In this document: positions 22,746 through 32,634 of the stretch, piece by piece
Layout: each line of letters opens with the position of its first letter
Numbering within the stretch: the stretch's first letter is position 1
Assembly: GCA_030142905.1 (NCBI GenBank)
Contig: JASJOG010000064.1
Span: 310,001-374,000, forward strand
Origin: Heliopora coerulea
Taxonomy: Eukaryota > Cnidaria > Anthozoa > Scleralcyonacea > Helioporidae
Direction of reading: 5' to 3'
Length of the DNA stretch: 64,000 nt
The notes under the pieces: model-generated
The model's database searches: none
Seen by the model: the letters and a program-made list of their open reading frames with translations, nothing else
What the model was told of the DNA's origin: nothing
Translations under genes and position numbers: made by a program

Positions 22746-22847
22746 CTTCGGCAGTAGTTTTTTAATGTCAGTAAAGGAGATCAAAATTAGAAGGAACGTC
22801 GTTTCGTTAATTATAAGTTGACAACTTTCAATTTATTGCTGCCGAAG
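22746..22847. mobile_element. MITE M4, unit 2
   Basis: CTTCGGCAG and TGCTGCCGAAG inverted ends around 102 bp; this copy has the palindrome AAGTTGACAACTT intact and shows the empty site for the LINE at 11456. Confidence 0.6.
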
Positions 22848-24201
22848 CGCAGCCAATGTAGAACGCGATTGTCTTTCAGTATCTAGACCAAGCTGGATTT
22901 TGTCTGGTCCTGGAGTATCTGATTTATCGGTTTGTTTATTTGTGTTTGTTTTTTGGGTAGGATGTTGATTACTTGATTTCTTCGTTTGCAAGCACGTGAG
23001 CATGCGAAATTGGTTTCATATCAAGCACGAGGTTGGCTTCTTACTAAGCATGAACTTTGCTCCTTACTAGTGACGAGGGTTGGGTCTCTGTTCTTTTGGC
23101 CACACACGGGACTTGGCATTTCAATCTCGTTTTTAACTTCACTCAAATGTACATGCCGGAGTTATGTATCAAAAATGTACTCGATAAAACTGCATCATCT
23201 TAATGCCAAACTTTAGATTCTTAAACTAGTAACAGCAAGAAATATTTCGTAAATTGTCGTTGGTGACATATCTTGTCAAAGAAAATTGATGCGCTTAAAA
23301 GTGAAGAAGAAGCTGAAGGCTCAGACATTGAATTATGAACGATAAAGTGTTTATCATTCCAGAAAAGCTCCAAAGTCACCATATGCCAACAATTGAGCAT
23401 GTGCGAAAATCGTGGTGAAAACTTTAAACCAATAGAACCACACAGTTTACGATATCTTTCACGTGAAAAATGCAATGACAACGACTTAGCTATTTTGGGA
23501 AGGTTAATACGAGATCATCATGTTTGCCGTCAGGTATCAAAACATTGTTGACGAAGTGTAACGAGCAGCAAAGAAATTGTCTTCAACGGGGAAGAAACCT
23601 ACCCACTTTTCATTTTACCGCGTAAGAAATCTGCTGTACAAATAGTTCGTGACCAAATATGAATTGAACAAGAGAATTGGATCCTGAAATTCTTCGCCTC
23701 AGTAAACCCTTCATCATGTTTCTTCCCAAAAACCTCAATTTCATATTCATGGCCAACATTGCCGGGAAGAAGGTTCAGGAAAATCTTACCGCAAGAAACC
23801 GGCCCGGCTCACCATTGCTATTACTAGTCTGAAAGAAGAACTAAATAATAGAAATGTAATCAACACAAACATCACTGTATCATAGTACTTGAGAAAGATA
23901 GAAGTACGCTCGCTTAAGACCGGTTTTCTCGACGCGAGAAGCAACAAGACGTGTTTGCGACGGCACTATCTCGTTTGTTTCACTGAGCCTTTGTTGAGTG
24001 GAGTTGAAAAAGGGCAACTGCTTGAACATAGGTCTTTGTACGGTCTAACAGCCTGCATCATCGAAGTAAGGTTGTTTCACTGTAGTTCGCCGCGTCTTTT
24101 TAATCTGACTTCAGGAACCCAGCTACAGAATTCTGCAACAATGTAAGTGTGGAGAAAAGATTACAGGCAACCATAAAATTGAAAACGAAATATAAAATAC
24201 G
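22848..24201. other. Array sequence without a clear gene (unit 2)
   Basis: Counterpart of 13589-14945. Nothing coding recognised. Confidence 0.4.
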
Positions 24202-24387
24202 TCACAACCCCGAAAAATGAAATGATTGTGAAAACTGCTGGAGAGCTTTTGCTTCCATGAGTGCATGTTGATATTGGTTAGAAATTTGTATTCGTTTTTG
24301 TTTCGATCGTACTCTCTGTTTTGGTTTTTTGGTTTTCTTAAAACAAGAATTCCTTGATACGTAATTATTGGGTGTTGAGTCTAGCAA
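24202..24387 (-). CDS. Conserved 61-codon ORF, unit 2
   Basis: Same length and core (KKTKKPKQRVRSKQKRIQ) as the unit 1 copy at 14946-15131, with Thr to Ile and a few other changes. Low confidence as a gene. Confidence 0.22.
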   Translation of the reverse strand: MLDSTPNNYVSRNSCFKKTKKPKQRVRSKQKRIQISNQYQHALMEAKALQQFSQSFHFSGL

Positions 24388-24838
24388 TGCACAGGAATAT
24401 GGAATGGAAGTCTTGAATTAGTGAACAATTTTTCCCCTTGGCGGGATAAATGCTAAAATAATAGACTGTTGTGCGTCAGATGAACGAGCGTTGGAGCGCG
24501 TAAATATGAATCACACGCAACAGGATATTTTCATACAAACCATACACTGTGTACAAACTTAGGTGTATAGAGTTGATACATTAGATTAGATGAGGAAAAT
24601 GAAACACATAATTACATTCTTTATGAGATATCCACATTCATTCTTAAGGCTATGTTTCATTTATGGCGACATCGTGTTCGTTACTCTTCGTTTGATACAA
24701 GTACTCCAACAGATCCGTCGTAGCTTGTTTATGTGGAACGAAATTTGAACCAACATCACATGATCCACTTGAACTCAGTACAATGCAAAAAGTATATTCC
24801 TCAAGACCGTTCCGTTTTGCCTTGTGGGAGATGCCTCC

Positions 24839-24988
24839 TTAGTTACTGTAAAATCTGGATCGTAAAGGAAGATCTCCTTCATATCTGTCGCCGGTCTCTT
24901 TTCGTTTAACTCTGTACATGATGCCTCCAATAAACACCCCAAGCATAGCTGCCATAATAACTGCTGTAGTCAAAACCACTACTACCAT
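24839..24988 (-). CDS. Membrane mini-ORF TM-A, unit 2
   Basis: Intact 49 codons. Differs from unit 1 by Val to Leu in the helix (MAAMLGVF) and Asn to Tyr in the tail (GDRYEGD). Start context CAACATGG kept. The overlapping upstream frame is stopped here (KREI then TAA), arguing that the TM frame, not the upstream one, is the maintained product. Confidence 0.5.
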   Translation of the reverse strand: MVVVVLTTAVIMAAMLGVFIGGIMYRVKRKETGDRYEGDLPLRSRFYSN

Positions 24989-25009
24989 GTTGATATCCTA
25001 ATAATCTTC

Positions 25010-25871
25010 TTAGTAACCTAATGAGTCGTCTTGCTTCGTTGAGAATTAGTTAAATTTCACGCTTGAAACTCTGACGCCAAACATCCACACACTGTTGCGC
25101 TTCAGTTTTCAGTGTTTACCCTAGTAAGTTAAACTGTAACCTAATGCGACCCTCTCAAAAGGCCAACAGGGGCAAAGTGCGAAAGCACGTCATTTGATGC
25201 TGCCAACTTTTCAAGTCTGACAAGTGTTACTGGACACTGTTGTTAACTTAATCACAGCATTCTTGTGATCAGGTAAGTAAGTTATCATGGAATCATCAAC
25301 GCAAACACGCATGGTTGTAACATAGTTTTCACACGAGTGACACTTTATCTACGTGAGAACAGTAGGTTCTAGTAACTGTAGTCGCAATTACTTTTCGTGA
25401 TGACGTGTGTTTAAATCCTAAATTCTCCCACGCTTCGTGTACCATGTTTGGAATTGTTGAGTAGTTTCAACCTTTAATTGACCTGACTTGCCTGTTCTGA
25501 TTCCTGTCGCGGTCAAGTGCAGTAATCCTCACCTCCGTAGATGTCACATGGGATGGCATTTATGACCTTGTTCTTCCTCCAAATCCCTTGTTCCTCATTC
25601 GCTATAGTTTAAAATGTTTTTGTGTTCTCGCATTACGTTTTCCTGATGTCCAGCAAGGATAGACCTGTTTAACGTGTTTGACCTTTCGTTATCAAAACGT
25701 TAATTCGTAAAGAAAACAAGAAAAATCGTAAACTTGTAGTATCTTTATACCACAATCAAACACCTGCGTAAATTAAGCGAACATTTAACTATAAACTTCT
25801 GAACTACTACATTGTAATCTGTTTAAGTAGCTGAACCGTCGTATGACCATTTAATCATGATGTCGTAACAC
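25010..25871. other. Array sequence upstream of TM-A (unit 2)
   Basis: Counterpart of 15740-16540, with a short extra segment around 25216-25290 shared with unit 3. No gene seen. Confidence 0.4.
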
Positions 25872-26181
25872 TGAGCTGCTCTAATGGCGGCCCGCGGGCC
25901 AGATCCGGCCCTCGAGCTCAATCTGTCCGGCCCTTGAGGAAGTCTACTTATGTGGAAAAATTCCAGTAACAATTTACCAAGAAAAACGTCAAAATAGTTA
26001 AGTTAAAGTTATTTAGCCGAATCCAACAGAGTCGCTGCGTAGGGCACAAAAGTTGCGTGACAATCGAAAGTCTGGAACCAACGCTAAATTAGATTACTCA
26101 CAAGGACTTTCTTAGGAAAGAACTGGCCGATATAGTAATGGGTGCCAGTGTAGGTAGTCGAGGATAACAAGATGCACTACT

Positions 26182-26221
26182 AACTTCCCGACGAAGGGCC
26201 TTCACTCGAGACGTCGAAGTT
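26182..26221 (+). repeat. Degenerate hammerhead-like motif
   Basis: AACTT and AAGTT can pair as stem I around CCGACGA (canonical CUGANGA with U4 changed to C) and CGAGAC (canonical GAAA changed to GAGA). Closely related to 61783-61822 minus. Probably inactive. Confidence 0.4.
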
Positions 26222-26290
26222 TGTTTTCGTATATTTCAGGTAGTTGCTCCGCCCAAAGTTATCTCAGCCGATAAAGTAAGCTGAATATAA

Positions 26291-26560
26291 GCCGAGTTCT
26301 TTTGAAGAGAAAAGTGGATACAGAGAATCTCATATTTAATGAGTCTTGGACTGATGCGTTTGTATTTACATTTGATACCACGTCACAAAAGCCAACATGT
26401 TTAATTTGCCAAGCTTTTGTTCCGTGAATAAAGTAGCAAATCTAAAACGGCACCACGAAACCAAGCGCAGTGAGGTCTTTGCCAACTTTCCCATTAGTAG
26501 TGAAGCCAGAAAGAACAAAATTCAAGGGTTACAAGCCAGCAGGACTAGACATGTACAAGG
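26291..26560 (+). pseudogene. hAT transposase N-terminal fragment (GTF2IRD2-like)
   Basis: Reads KRKVDTENLIFNESWTDAFV then TSQKPTCLIC, a frameshift near 26405-26420, then NKVANLKRHHETKRS and FPISSEARKNKIQGLQA. The CLIC ... HHETK pattern is the BED-like zinc finger of GTF2IRD2/SCAND3/FAM200-type hAT transposases. Everything downstream of the zinc finger region is deleted. Confidence 0.75.
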
Positions 26561-26696
26561 GTTAACAAGGGTTATCTGGCCCTCGAAAAAAAACCCTACT
26601 TCCTTGTCTGGCTCTCGAGAAAATACATTTGAGCTGCCCGATCGTAACACTTTGAAGAACGCCTAGGCTGTCCCTTTACAATGTTATGGTTCCGGT

Positions 26697-26805
26697 CGTA
26701 GTATAGATATCGGTACAGATGCAGATACAAATATAGATATTGATGTGGATATAGATATAGACGTAGACATAGACATAGACATAGATACATACATACATAC
26801 ATACG

Positions 26806-26837
<32 letters not shown>
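26697..26837. repeat. (GATATA)n / (CATA)n / (TA)n microsatellite, unit 2
   Basis: The array's GATATA block grades into CATACATA and a pure TA run, which abuts a hammerhead fragment. Confidence 0.9.
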
Positions 26838-26883
26838 ACTACAGACGGAACCGTTTCGGCCTATTGGGCCTCATCAGTGTAGT
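26838..26883 (-). ncRNA. Hammerhead ribozyme HH1a
   Basis: On the minus strand: stem I ACTACA/TGTAGT (perfect 6 bp), core CTGATGA, stem II GGCC-CAATA-GGCC, GAAA, stem III CGG-TT-CCG, cleavage trinucleotide GTC just before TGTAGT. All conserved core nucleotides of a type I hammerhead are present. The very short stem III is the form known from Penelope-like elements and often needs dimerisation. It heads a roughly 200-bp fragment (to 27047), repeated at 32589. Confidence 0.88.
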
Positions 26884-27046
26884 GCTGAAGAGCAGGATGT
26901 AGTAGCCTACATTATATAGACAACTCAAATGTCCCACGCTTGTGGTGCATCTAAGCCATGCCAGAGCGCTCTAACTAGAGCTGACTAGTTAGAGAGCTGA
27001 CACTCTGACTAGTGAGCGTGCGCAAATGTGCCAGAGGCATGACCCA

Positions 27047-27047
<1 letters not shown>
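26884..27047 (-). repeat. PLE terminal fragment attached to HH1a
   Basis: Contains GAGCAGGATG, CATCTAAGCCATGCCAGAG and CTCTAACTAGAG, shared with 32635-32775, and ends in a new (TA)n run. Likely a 5'-truncated PLE copy. Confidence 0.5.
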
Positions 27048-27081
<34 letters not shown>

Positions 27082-27086
27082 AAAGT

Positions 27087-28733
27087 ATGGCAGAAATGAT
27101 AAATAAATTAGTACAGGGAGGAAGGAGTTTGCCTTTTAGAGTTGATAAGGATGATTTGGTTGATTTGGCTAGGATAATTTTAGAAAATAATTATTTTGAA
27201 TTTAATGGGGATTCTTATGGGCAGAGAATGGGCACTGCTATAGGTACTAAACTTGCACCAGCATATGCGAATATCTTTATGGCTAGATTGGAGAAAAAAA
27301 TGTTGAACGAAGTGACTTTGAAACCATGGGTCTGGTGAAGATTTTTGGATGATGTGTGGTTTATTTGGTTGCATGGTGAGGACAAGCTCCAAGATTTTTT
27401 TGATTATGTAAATTCTTACCATTCAACCATAAAGTACACATGTGAATGGTCTGAAATAGAGTTGTCCTATTTGGATGTAAAAATCAAATTCCTCGAAGGC
27501 AGATTGTGTACGGATGTGTATTGTAAGAAAACAGATACACATTAATATCTAGATTATGCTTCATGTCACCCCAGACATGTAAAAGAGGGTATACCTTACG
27601 GCCAGGCATTGAGACTTAGAAGGATTTGTAATTCAGAGGAAGCCTTTGAGAATAGGGATATTGAACTTAAGAGTTATTTAACTAAGAGAGGTTTTAAATC
27701 TGGGGAGGTTGATAATCAATTACAAAGAGCTAGGGAGGTTGATAGAAGTAGCTTACTTGTACGGAATTCGGGGCGTGGTAATTCGGAAGAAAGAGTAACG
27801 CTGTCGATAGATTTTCATCCAGTGTTCTCTCGTGTTGGGTATAAAGTGAGGGAATTTGTTAATATTTTGCATGCTTCGGATGACATGAAGCAAATCTTTA
27901 CTGAACCACCTCGGGTAAGTTTTCGAAGACCAAAGAATTTAAAGGATGAGTTAGTAAGAAGTCAGGTTGGAAATAGGCGATCTAATAAAAGGGGTATGGT
28001 TAAGTGCGGTAAGATAAGATGTAAAATTTGTAATTTTGTGGAAGAAGGGGAGAATTTTACGGATGGTTTGGGGAAAAGAAAGTATGTGATTAATTATGAA
28101 TTTGATTGTGATTCCAATGGGGTTGTTTATCTTATTAAGTGTAAAAGTGTGGTAAACAATATATTGGTAGCACAATCAATACATTTAGGACACGCTTTAA
28201 TAACCACAAGAGTAGCCTTAATACACGTGGCCCAAAAAACCCCGAAAACTATTGAAATCACCAATAACAATTTAATTGTTAGAATTTGAATGCCTTAGCA
28301 CTCTGTTGGTCCCCACGAGTGCATAAATGATTGATATAAGTAGTTTTATAATTTGCTTTAAATTCCCACGGGCAAAAAATCGCGCACTTTACAAGGCGAT
28401 TTTCTTACCTAAATTTTAATACATGCACCTGGTCAATGTATTACACATCATTACGTTTAGCTTTTTCGTAGGGCATTCAAATTTTAACAATAAGTGATTT
28501 CAATACTTTTCGTTTTTTTGGGACACCCTGTAGATATGGTAGAGGACAACGAAATATTCCGGGGGAGCACTTGTATTCACATTTTTTTGGAGATGGGCAT
28601 GAGGGTTTAAGTGATTTATTGGTGAAAATTATTGATAAGACGAATACAAGGGATCCCATGGCGAGAGAGAGCTTTTGGGTATATAAATTAAACACATTTT
28701 TACCATATGGGTTAAACTTTCGGAATTTTTAAT
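27087..28733 (+). pseudogene. Penelope-like element ORF (PLE1): RT plus GIY-YIG, broken
   Basis: 5'-truncated in the fingers/palm. RT motifs: RMGTAIGTKLAPAYANIFMA (27227 on) and FLDDVWFIW with both catalytic Asp. The PLE linker follows (QALRLRRICNSEEAF, KRGFKSGEVDNQLQRAREV), a Cys motif (KCGKIRCKICNFV), and a C-terminal GIY-YIG nuclease (GVVYLIKCK, QYIGST, then an NHKSSLN region). Damage: in-frame TGA at 27336-27338 and TAA at 27543-27545, a one-base loss near 28147 inside GIY-YIG, and a 307-bp mariner MITE at 28224-28530. After the MITE the ORF resumes with GRGQRNIPGEHLYSHFFGDG and ends FLPYGLNFRNF. PLE proteins reverse-transcribe their RNA at nicks made by the GIY-YIG domain. Confidence 0.88.
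28224..28530. mobile_element. mariner-like MITE nested in PLE1
   Basis: 307 bp between TA dinucleotides (28222-28223, 28531-28532). Inverted ends: right CAGGGTGTCCCAAAAAAAC read inward, left CACGTGGCCCAAAAAACC; both continue GAAAA.TATTGAAATCAC and ATTGTTARAATTTGAATGCC. CAGGGTGTCCCAAAAA is a common mariner end. Removing it with one TA restores the GIY-YIG frame locally. Confidence 0.85.
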
Positions 28734-28825
28734 TTACATTTTTTAATTTTTGTAAAGGTATATGTTAATTAGAAAATTTTTTGTTATATAAGTTAGTTAT
28801 ATTTGCTATCGTGTTATTCTTGGTA

Positions 28826-28883
28826 AAGGGACAGGCCCCGAAACGTTGAAAATAAAATAAAGATTGAACTTATACTGATGCTT

Positions 28884-28922
<39 letters not shown>
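28826..28922 (+). repeat. PLE1 3' end and (TA)n
   Basis: TTGGTAAAGGGACAGGCCCC then GAAACGTTGAAAATAAAATA resembles a decayed hammerhead (stem II plus GAAAC retained, CUGANGA lost). It is followed by a (TA)n tract. Confidence 0.5.
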
Positions 28923-28926
<4 letters not shown>

Positions 28927-29065
28927 ACCATAAAAAAACTCATTTAAAGATCTTTATATCTTCTCCAACGTTTCGGGGCAAGCCCCTTTTTCAAGGTCGC
29001 AATACAGAAGTCAGTAGTCCACTTAAATATAAATTAAACAACTAATTAAAATTCATAATTTTTAT

Positions 29066-29107
<42 letters not shown>
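28923..29107 (-). repeat. PLE terminal fragment in (TA)n
   Basis: Minus-strand GGGGCTTGCCCCGAAACGTT, a related terminal motif, between two (TA)n tracts (ending 29107). No coding part. Confidence 0.45.
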
Positions 29108-29113
<6 letters not shown>

Positions 29114-29130
29114 GAATAAGCTTAAAGTTC

Positions 29131-29186
29131 TAGGTTGTTACTCAGAGTTTCACGTCTCTTTGGACGATCATCAGACAACTGTCCAG
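29131..29186 (-). ncRNA. Hammerhead ribozyme HH2 at the PLE2 3' end
   Basis: Minus strand: stem I GTTGT/ACAAC, core CTGATGA, stem II CGTC-CAAAGA-GACG, GAAA, stem III CTC-T-GAG, cleavage triplet GTA. Same sequence as the plus-strand copy at 31838-31894. It lies about 80 bases 3' of the PLE2 stop codon on the same strand, as in PLE pseudo-LTRs. Confidence 0.82.
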
Positions 29187-29263
29187 ATCCTGTTTTAGTT
29201 ATTCTTTTATACAGTCTCGTACGTCATCAGGTAAAAATAGTCCGGTGATCTCATTGCCGTGCG

Positions 29264-31371
29264 TCAACGGGGTGTGTTAATTTTGTTAATGAGGAATTTA
29301 TTCCTGTGTCGGCATGTTGAGAATATTTCGGTTCGCTTATTAAGTAGGTTCTTTTTGTCGACTTTCATAATAAATAACTTCTCTTCGAGACAAAGGTTAC
29401 ATAGCTTTGCTCCACTTTCATATCCTTTTGCGCGTTTTAAAATAGACCAGTTAACTGTAAAGTCCTTTACTTCGTCCTTTAATCCCCACACGTAGTTTGA
29501 TAAAACGGTCTTGTTCGATTATTTATGGTCGCGGAATGATTTCGTATGGTTGTTGTAGCGATGTTTGAATGGGTGGGCTGTCATGCCTATGTAGAATTTC
29601 TTTTCCGTGCTGTCGGCTTGCGAGATTTCGGCTTTGTAGATTGTGTTAGAGGTCATGCAGTTTCCAGGTAGTGGGCAGGATTCTTTTTTCGGCAATTGCA
29701 ATAGCTTTCGTTGTTGTTCATTTTATCTCTATTTAGTATGCGAGCGTTATGTTTATTTACGATGTTCTTCATGTTTCCCATGCAACTATTGCTAACCTTC
29801 AGTGTGTTCTTGTTGAAGAGTTTTTGTAATTTGTTTGTTGTGGAAAAGTGTTTGTCCATTAAGGCGAGAAATTTACGTCCCACGCTGGTTTTTACATTTC
29901 GGCTAAATGGTGAGTTGAACCATATTATATTTCGTGATCTTTTTTGTCGTTGGGATGCTCTTGATTTGGGATCTTCGTCGGGGAGGTATTCGATGTTGGT
30001 GTTGAAGCCGCTGTTCTTAAGTGCGTCGTTGTAAGTGGATGCAGCGTTAGTGAAGGTGGCGTGGTCGGATGATAACTTCGAGACCCTTCGGATTACGGAT
30101 TTCGGGATCTGTTTGATAATGGCCGGCAGGTGGTTGGACTGTTCGTTGATGTATAGCGTGTCATCATTTGGTTTCTTGTAGGGTTGGAATTTGCCATTTG
30201 TAGGTTGAGGGTGATGTCAAGGAAGTTAACAATTTTTTGGTTGGCTGTGGCTGTAATCTTGAGCTCGAATTCGTCGAAGGCTTTGATTAAATTTTTCTTA
30301 GCTTTCTCTGCTAGTTTGACTGCGACGTTTTTCAGTAAAATCAATCCGACGTCTTTATAAAGTCCCGTGTTTGTCTTTCCGAATTTTGTTCGATAGAAAA
30401 TCTAAGATGAATAGGCCGACAAGCTCGCAAACTTCTGCCCCGTCGCCACTTCCCATGGTTACATCGAACATATTCTCACTTCCTCGTCGGATCCATGGCT
30501 TCTCTCGGTGGAATAAAAATGACTTTCGGGCATGTTTGATGATTGCTTCTTCTTGTGGAGTAATTGTAGTGAGTTGTTGGCCCCAGGAAATTGCTCGATC
30601 TAGAAGGTTTTTGGAGATTGAAGGGTAAAAGTCAACGATGTCGAAAGAGATGAAGGTATGTAGGGATTTTTCGCTGATCTTGCCGAACCACTCGGTGACT
30701 GAAGTTGAATTTCTCCATTGGTTAACGCCTGTGCTTGCTCGGATGGATGTGTTTATGTGGTCAAGGATGACTTTGCTGACCTTACCGAGATCAGACTTGG
30801 CTGGGTTGATCAGACGGCACTTCGTGTCAGTATTTTCAAAATTTTCTTTGTGGTCTTTCAGTGAAATGAAAGCTGGCTTTCTGGCCATGGTTTCGATTCT
30901 ATCGTCGACATGTAGGGCGCTGGCAATAGTTTTTAATTCCTGGTTGGTTTCGCCAATTAGCTTTTCGTTTCCTAGTTTGTAGTTTGCTGTTACGTTCTCG
31001 GTCAACAGTTGCTTGCATTTGTCCGGTTTCATTTCGTAAATGTTTCGAGTTTTGTCGGCGAATACCATTACGTTGGGTGATAAATTTATCTTCTTAGCGT
31101 CATTGGCAAGTGTTGAGAGAAACTGGTTATTTATGTTTCTGAACTTGATGTTTTCCACCATATTCACTAGGTCTTCTTCAAACGCGTTTAATTCGTCAAT
31201 GTGTGGTGCTGGCTTTTTTGAATTCAAACCAAAAGATTCCCTGCCGATTGCTGTGTTGTCCCCGTTCAGGAGAAAGTGTGCTTTCCATCTCATTCTGATA
31301 ATAACGTTTTCGATCTTCTCGATGTGTCTCTTTCTATAGCTATCCGGCGACGGTAGAGGTATGTTTTTCAA
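29264..31371 (-). pseudogene. Penelope-like element ORF (PLE2), nearly full length
   Basis: From 31371: N-terminal YRKRHIEKIENVIIRMRWKA; RT fingers/palm with ISLKDHKENF, CRLINPAKSDLGKVSK, then FISFDIVDFYPSIS (motif A, Asp kept); GSGDGAEVCELVGLFIL (motif B region). The motif C site, in a shifted frame after NKIRK (frameshift near 30395), reads GLYKDVGL: the second catalytic Asp of the usual DD pair is Val (30348-30353). FDEFELKITATANQKIVNFL follows, then another frameshift near 30165, a Cys cluster (CNCRKK, CPLPGNC) and a GIY-YIG nuclease (NTIYKAEI, KKFYIGMTAHPFKHRYNNHT), ending KLCNLCLEEK and NKINTPR. It is flanked by HH2-bearing terminal repeats. Confidence 0.85.
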
Positions 31372-31456
31372 AGAACAATTGAATCAAATCTTCTTCATCA
31401 TTAAGCTTGAGTTAGGCCAATAAGAGTGCACAACCAGTAACGGGTGCTTCCACAAA

Positions 31457-31590
31457 ATACAATCAGTTTCTATATTGACTTTATGTAGAGTGCTCAATAT
31501 CTTGTAAGATAGAGCAGATATGTGAAATGAATACGCTTAAAATTCTGGGTTGTTACTCAGAGTTTCACGTCTCTTTGGACGATCATCAGA
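31457..31590 (-). repeat. PLE2 upstream pseudo-LTR, with truncated hammerhead
   Basis: A 134-base arm nearly identical, inverted, to 31850-31983. Minus-strand ACAAC...CTGATGA (31548-31590) is kept, but the 5' strand of stem I is replaced (GGTC instead of GTTGT), so this ribozyme copy is broken. The remainder is the 5' UTR leading to the ORF start at 31371. Confidence 0.7.
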
Positions 31591-31604
31591 CCTATGTAAC
31601 CTAT

Positions 31605-31983
31605 GGACGATCATCAAAACTATGTAACCTTTGTCTCGAAGAGAAGTTATTTATTATGAAAGCCGACAAAAAGAACCTACTAAATAAGCGAACCGAAATA
31701 TTCTCAACATGCCGGCACAGGAATAAATTCCTCACTAACAAAATTAACACACCCCGTTGACGCCAGGCAATGAGATCACCGGACTATTTTTACCTGATGA
31801 CGTACGAGACTGTATAAAAGAATAACTAAACCAGGATCTGGACAGTTGTCTGATGATCGTCCAAAGAGACGTGAAACTCTGAGTAACAACCCAGAATTTT
31901 AAGCTTATTCATTTCATATATCTGCTCTATCTTACAAGATATTGAGCACTCTACATAAAGTCAATATAGAAACTGATTGTATT
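31605..31983 (+). repeat. Inverted PLE2 3' fragment (plus strand)
   Basis: Encodes the last ~50 residues of the PLE2 protein (KLCNLCLEEKLFIMKADKKN to NKINTPR, stop at 31758-31760), then the 3' UTR, hammerhead HH2b and terminal repeat. It is head-to-head with the main PLE2 copy, an arrangement known for PLE insertions. It ends where a (TA)n tract starts. Confidence 0.75.
31838..31894 (+). ncRNA. Hammerhead ribozyme HH2b
   Basis: Stem I outer CTGG/CCAG and inner GTTGT/ACAAC, core CTGATGA (31850-31856), stem II CGTC/GACG, GAAA (31873-31876), stem III CTC-T-GAG, cleavage after GTA. Every invariant core base is present. A U-U pair closes stem II next to the core, and stem III has a one-base loop, so activity in cis is uncertain. 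Confidence 0.82.
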
Positions 31984-31989
31984 GTATAC

Positions 31990-32021
<32 letters not shown>

Positions 32022-32066
32022 AGATATAGATATAGATATATTGATATATAGATATATATATACATA
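31984..32066. repeat. (TA)n and (GATATA)n microsatellite
   Basis: Right boundary of PLE2 and left target of MITE M1 copy 2. Confidence 0.85.
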
Positions 32067-32303
32067 CAGCAAATTGCAAAAATTATGGCACAAAACATAT
32101 CAACATATAAACATATCAAGACCATTATATCTCCATTTTATTCTCACTTTAACGGTCAGTGAAGATATGCCATGTGTTTTTTGGTACATTTTTTTGCCAA
32201 TCTAATGAATTAAGGTTGATTAAAGTGTTCATTATAGTAGATTTACCTATGCATGCATTTTTTACGATATGTTTAGGTTTGCCAAAATTTATGCAATTTG
32301 CCG
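32067..32303 (+). mobile_element. MITE M1, copy 2
   Basis: 237 bp between TA dinucleotides, about 85-90% like 2614-2849 by eye. It starts CAGCAAATTGCAAAAATTA. Confidence 0.7.
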
Positions 32304-32331
<28 letters not shown>

Positions 32332-32334
<3 letters not shown>

Positions 32335-32574
32335 CAAATTGCTTAAATTTTGGCAAACATAAACATATCGTTAAAAAAGCATGTATAGGTAAATCTGTAA
32401 CTATGAATACTTTGATCAACCTCTATACATTCAACGGGCTACCGAATGTACCAAAAAATCAAAAAATAAAGTATATCTTCACTGACCGTCGAAGTGGGAA
32501 TAAAATGAACATACAATGGTCTTGACATGTTCGTGTGTTAATATGTTTTGTGGCATAAGTTTTGCAATTTGCTG
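32332..32574 (-). mobile_element. MITE M1, copy 3 (inverted)
   Basis: Inverted relative to copy 2, from which a 28-bp (TA)n tract separates it. The two could form a long hairpin. Confidence 0.7.
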
Positions 32575-32588
32575 TATATATATAACTA

Positions 32589-32634
32589 ACTACAGACGGA
32601 ACCGTTTCGGCCTACTGGGCCTCATCAGTGTAGT
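32589..32634 (-). ncRNA. Hammerhead ribozyme HH1b
   Basis: Same as HH1a (26838-26883) with one loop change in stem II (CAGTA for CAATA). Stem I ACTACA/TGTAGT, CTGATGA, GAAA and GTC are all conserved. Confidence 0.88.

Larger units (their letters stand above)
25872..26641 (+). mobile_element. Deleted hAT (GTF2IRD2/ZBED-like), 770 bp
   Basis: TCGTAACAC flanks both sides (25863-25871 and 26642-26650), consistent with a hAT duplication of 8 bp. The left end has GCGGCCCGCGGGCC and CGGCCCTCGAG, typical of Charlie-type hATs. Units 1 and 3 show the undisrupted site. It keeps only the 5' part of the transposase and a ribozyme-like fragment (26182-26221). Confidence 0.75.

Noticed and set aside
28838..29000. 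Functional hammerheads at GAAACGTT motifs
   Set aside because: The GAAAC and stem II halves are present, but no CUGANGA; kept only as PLE terminal remnants.
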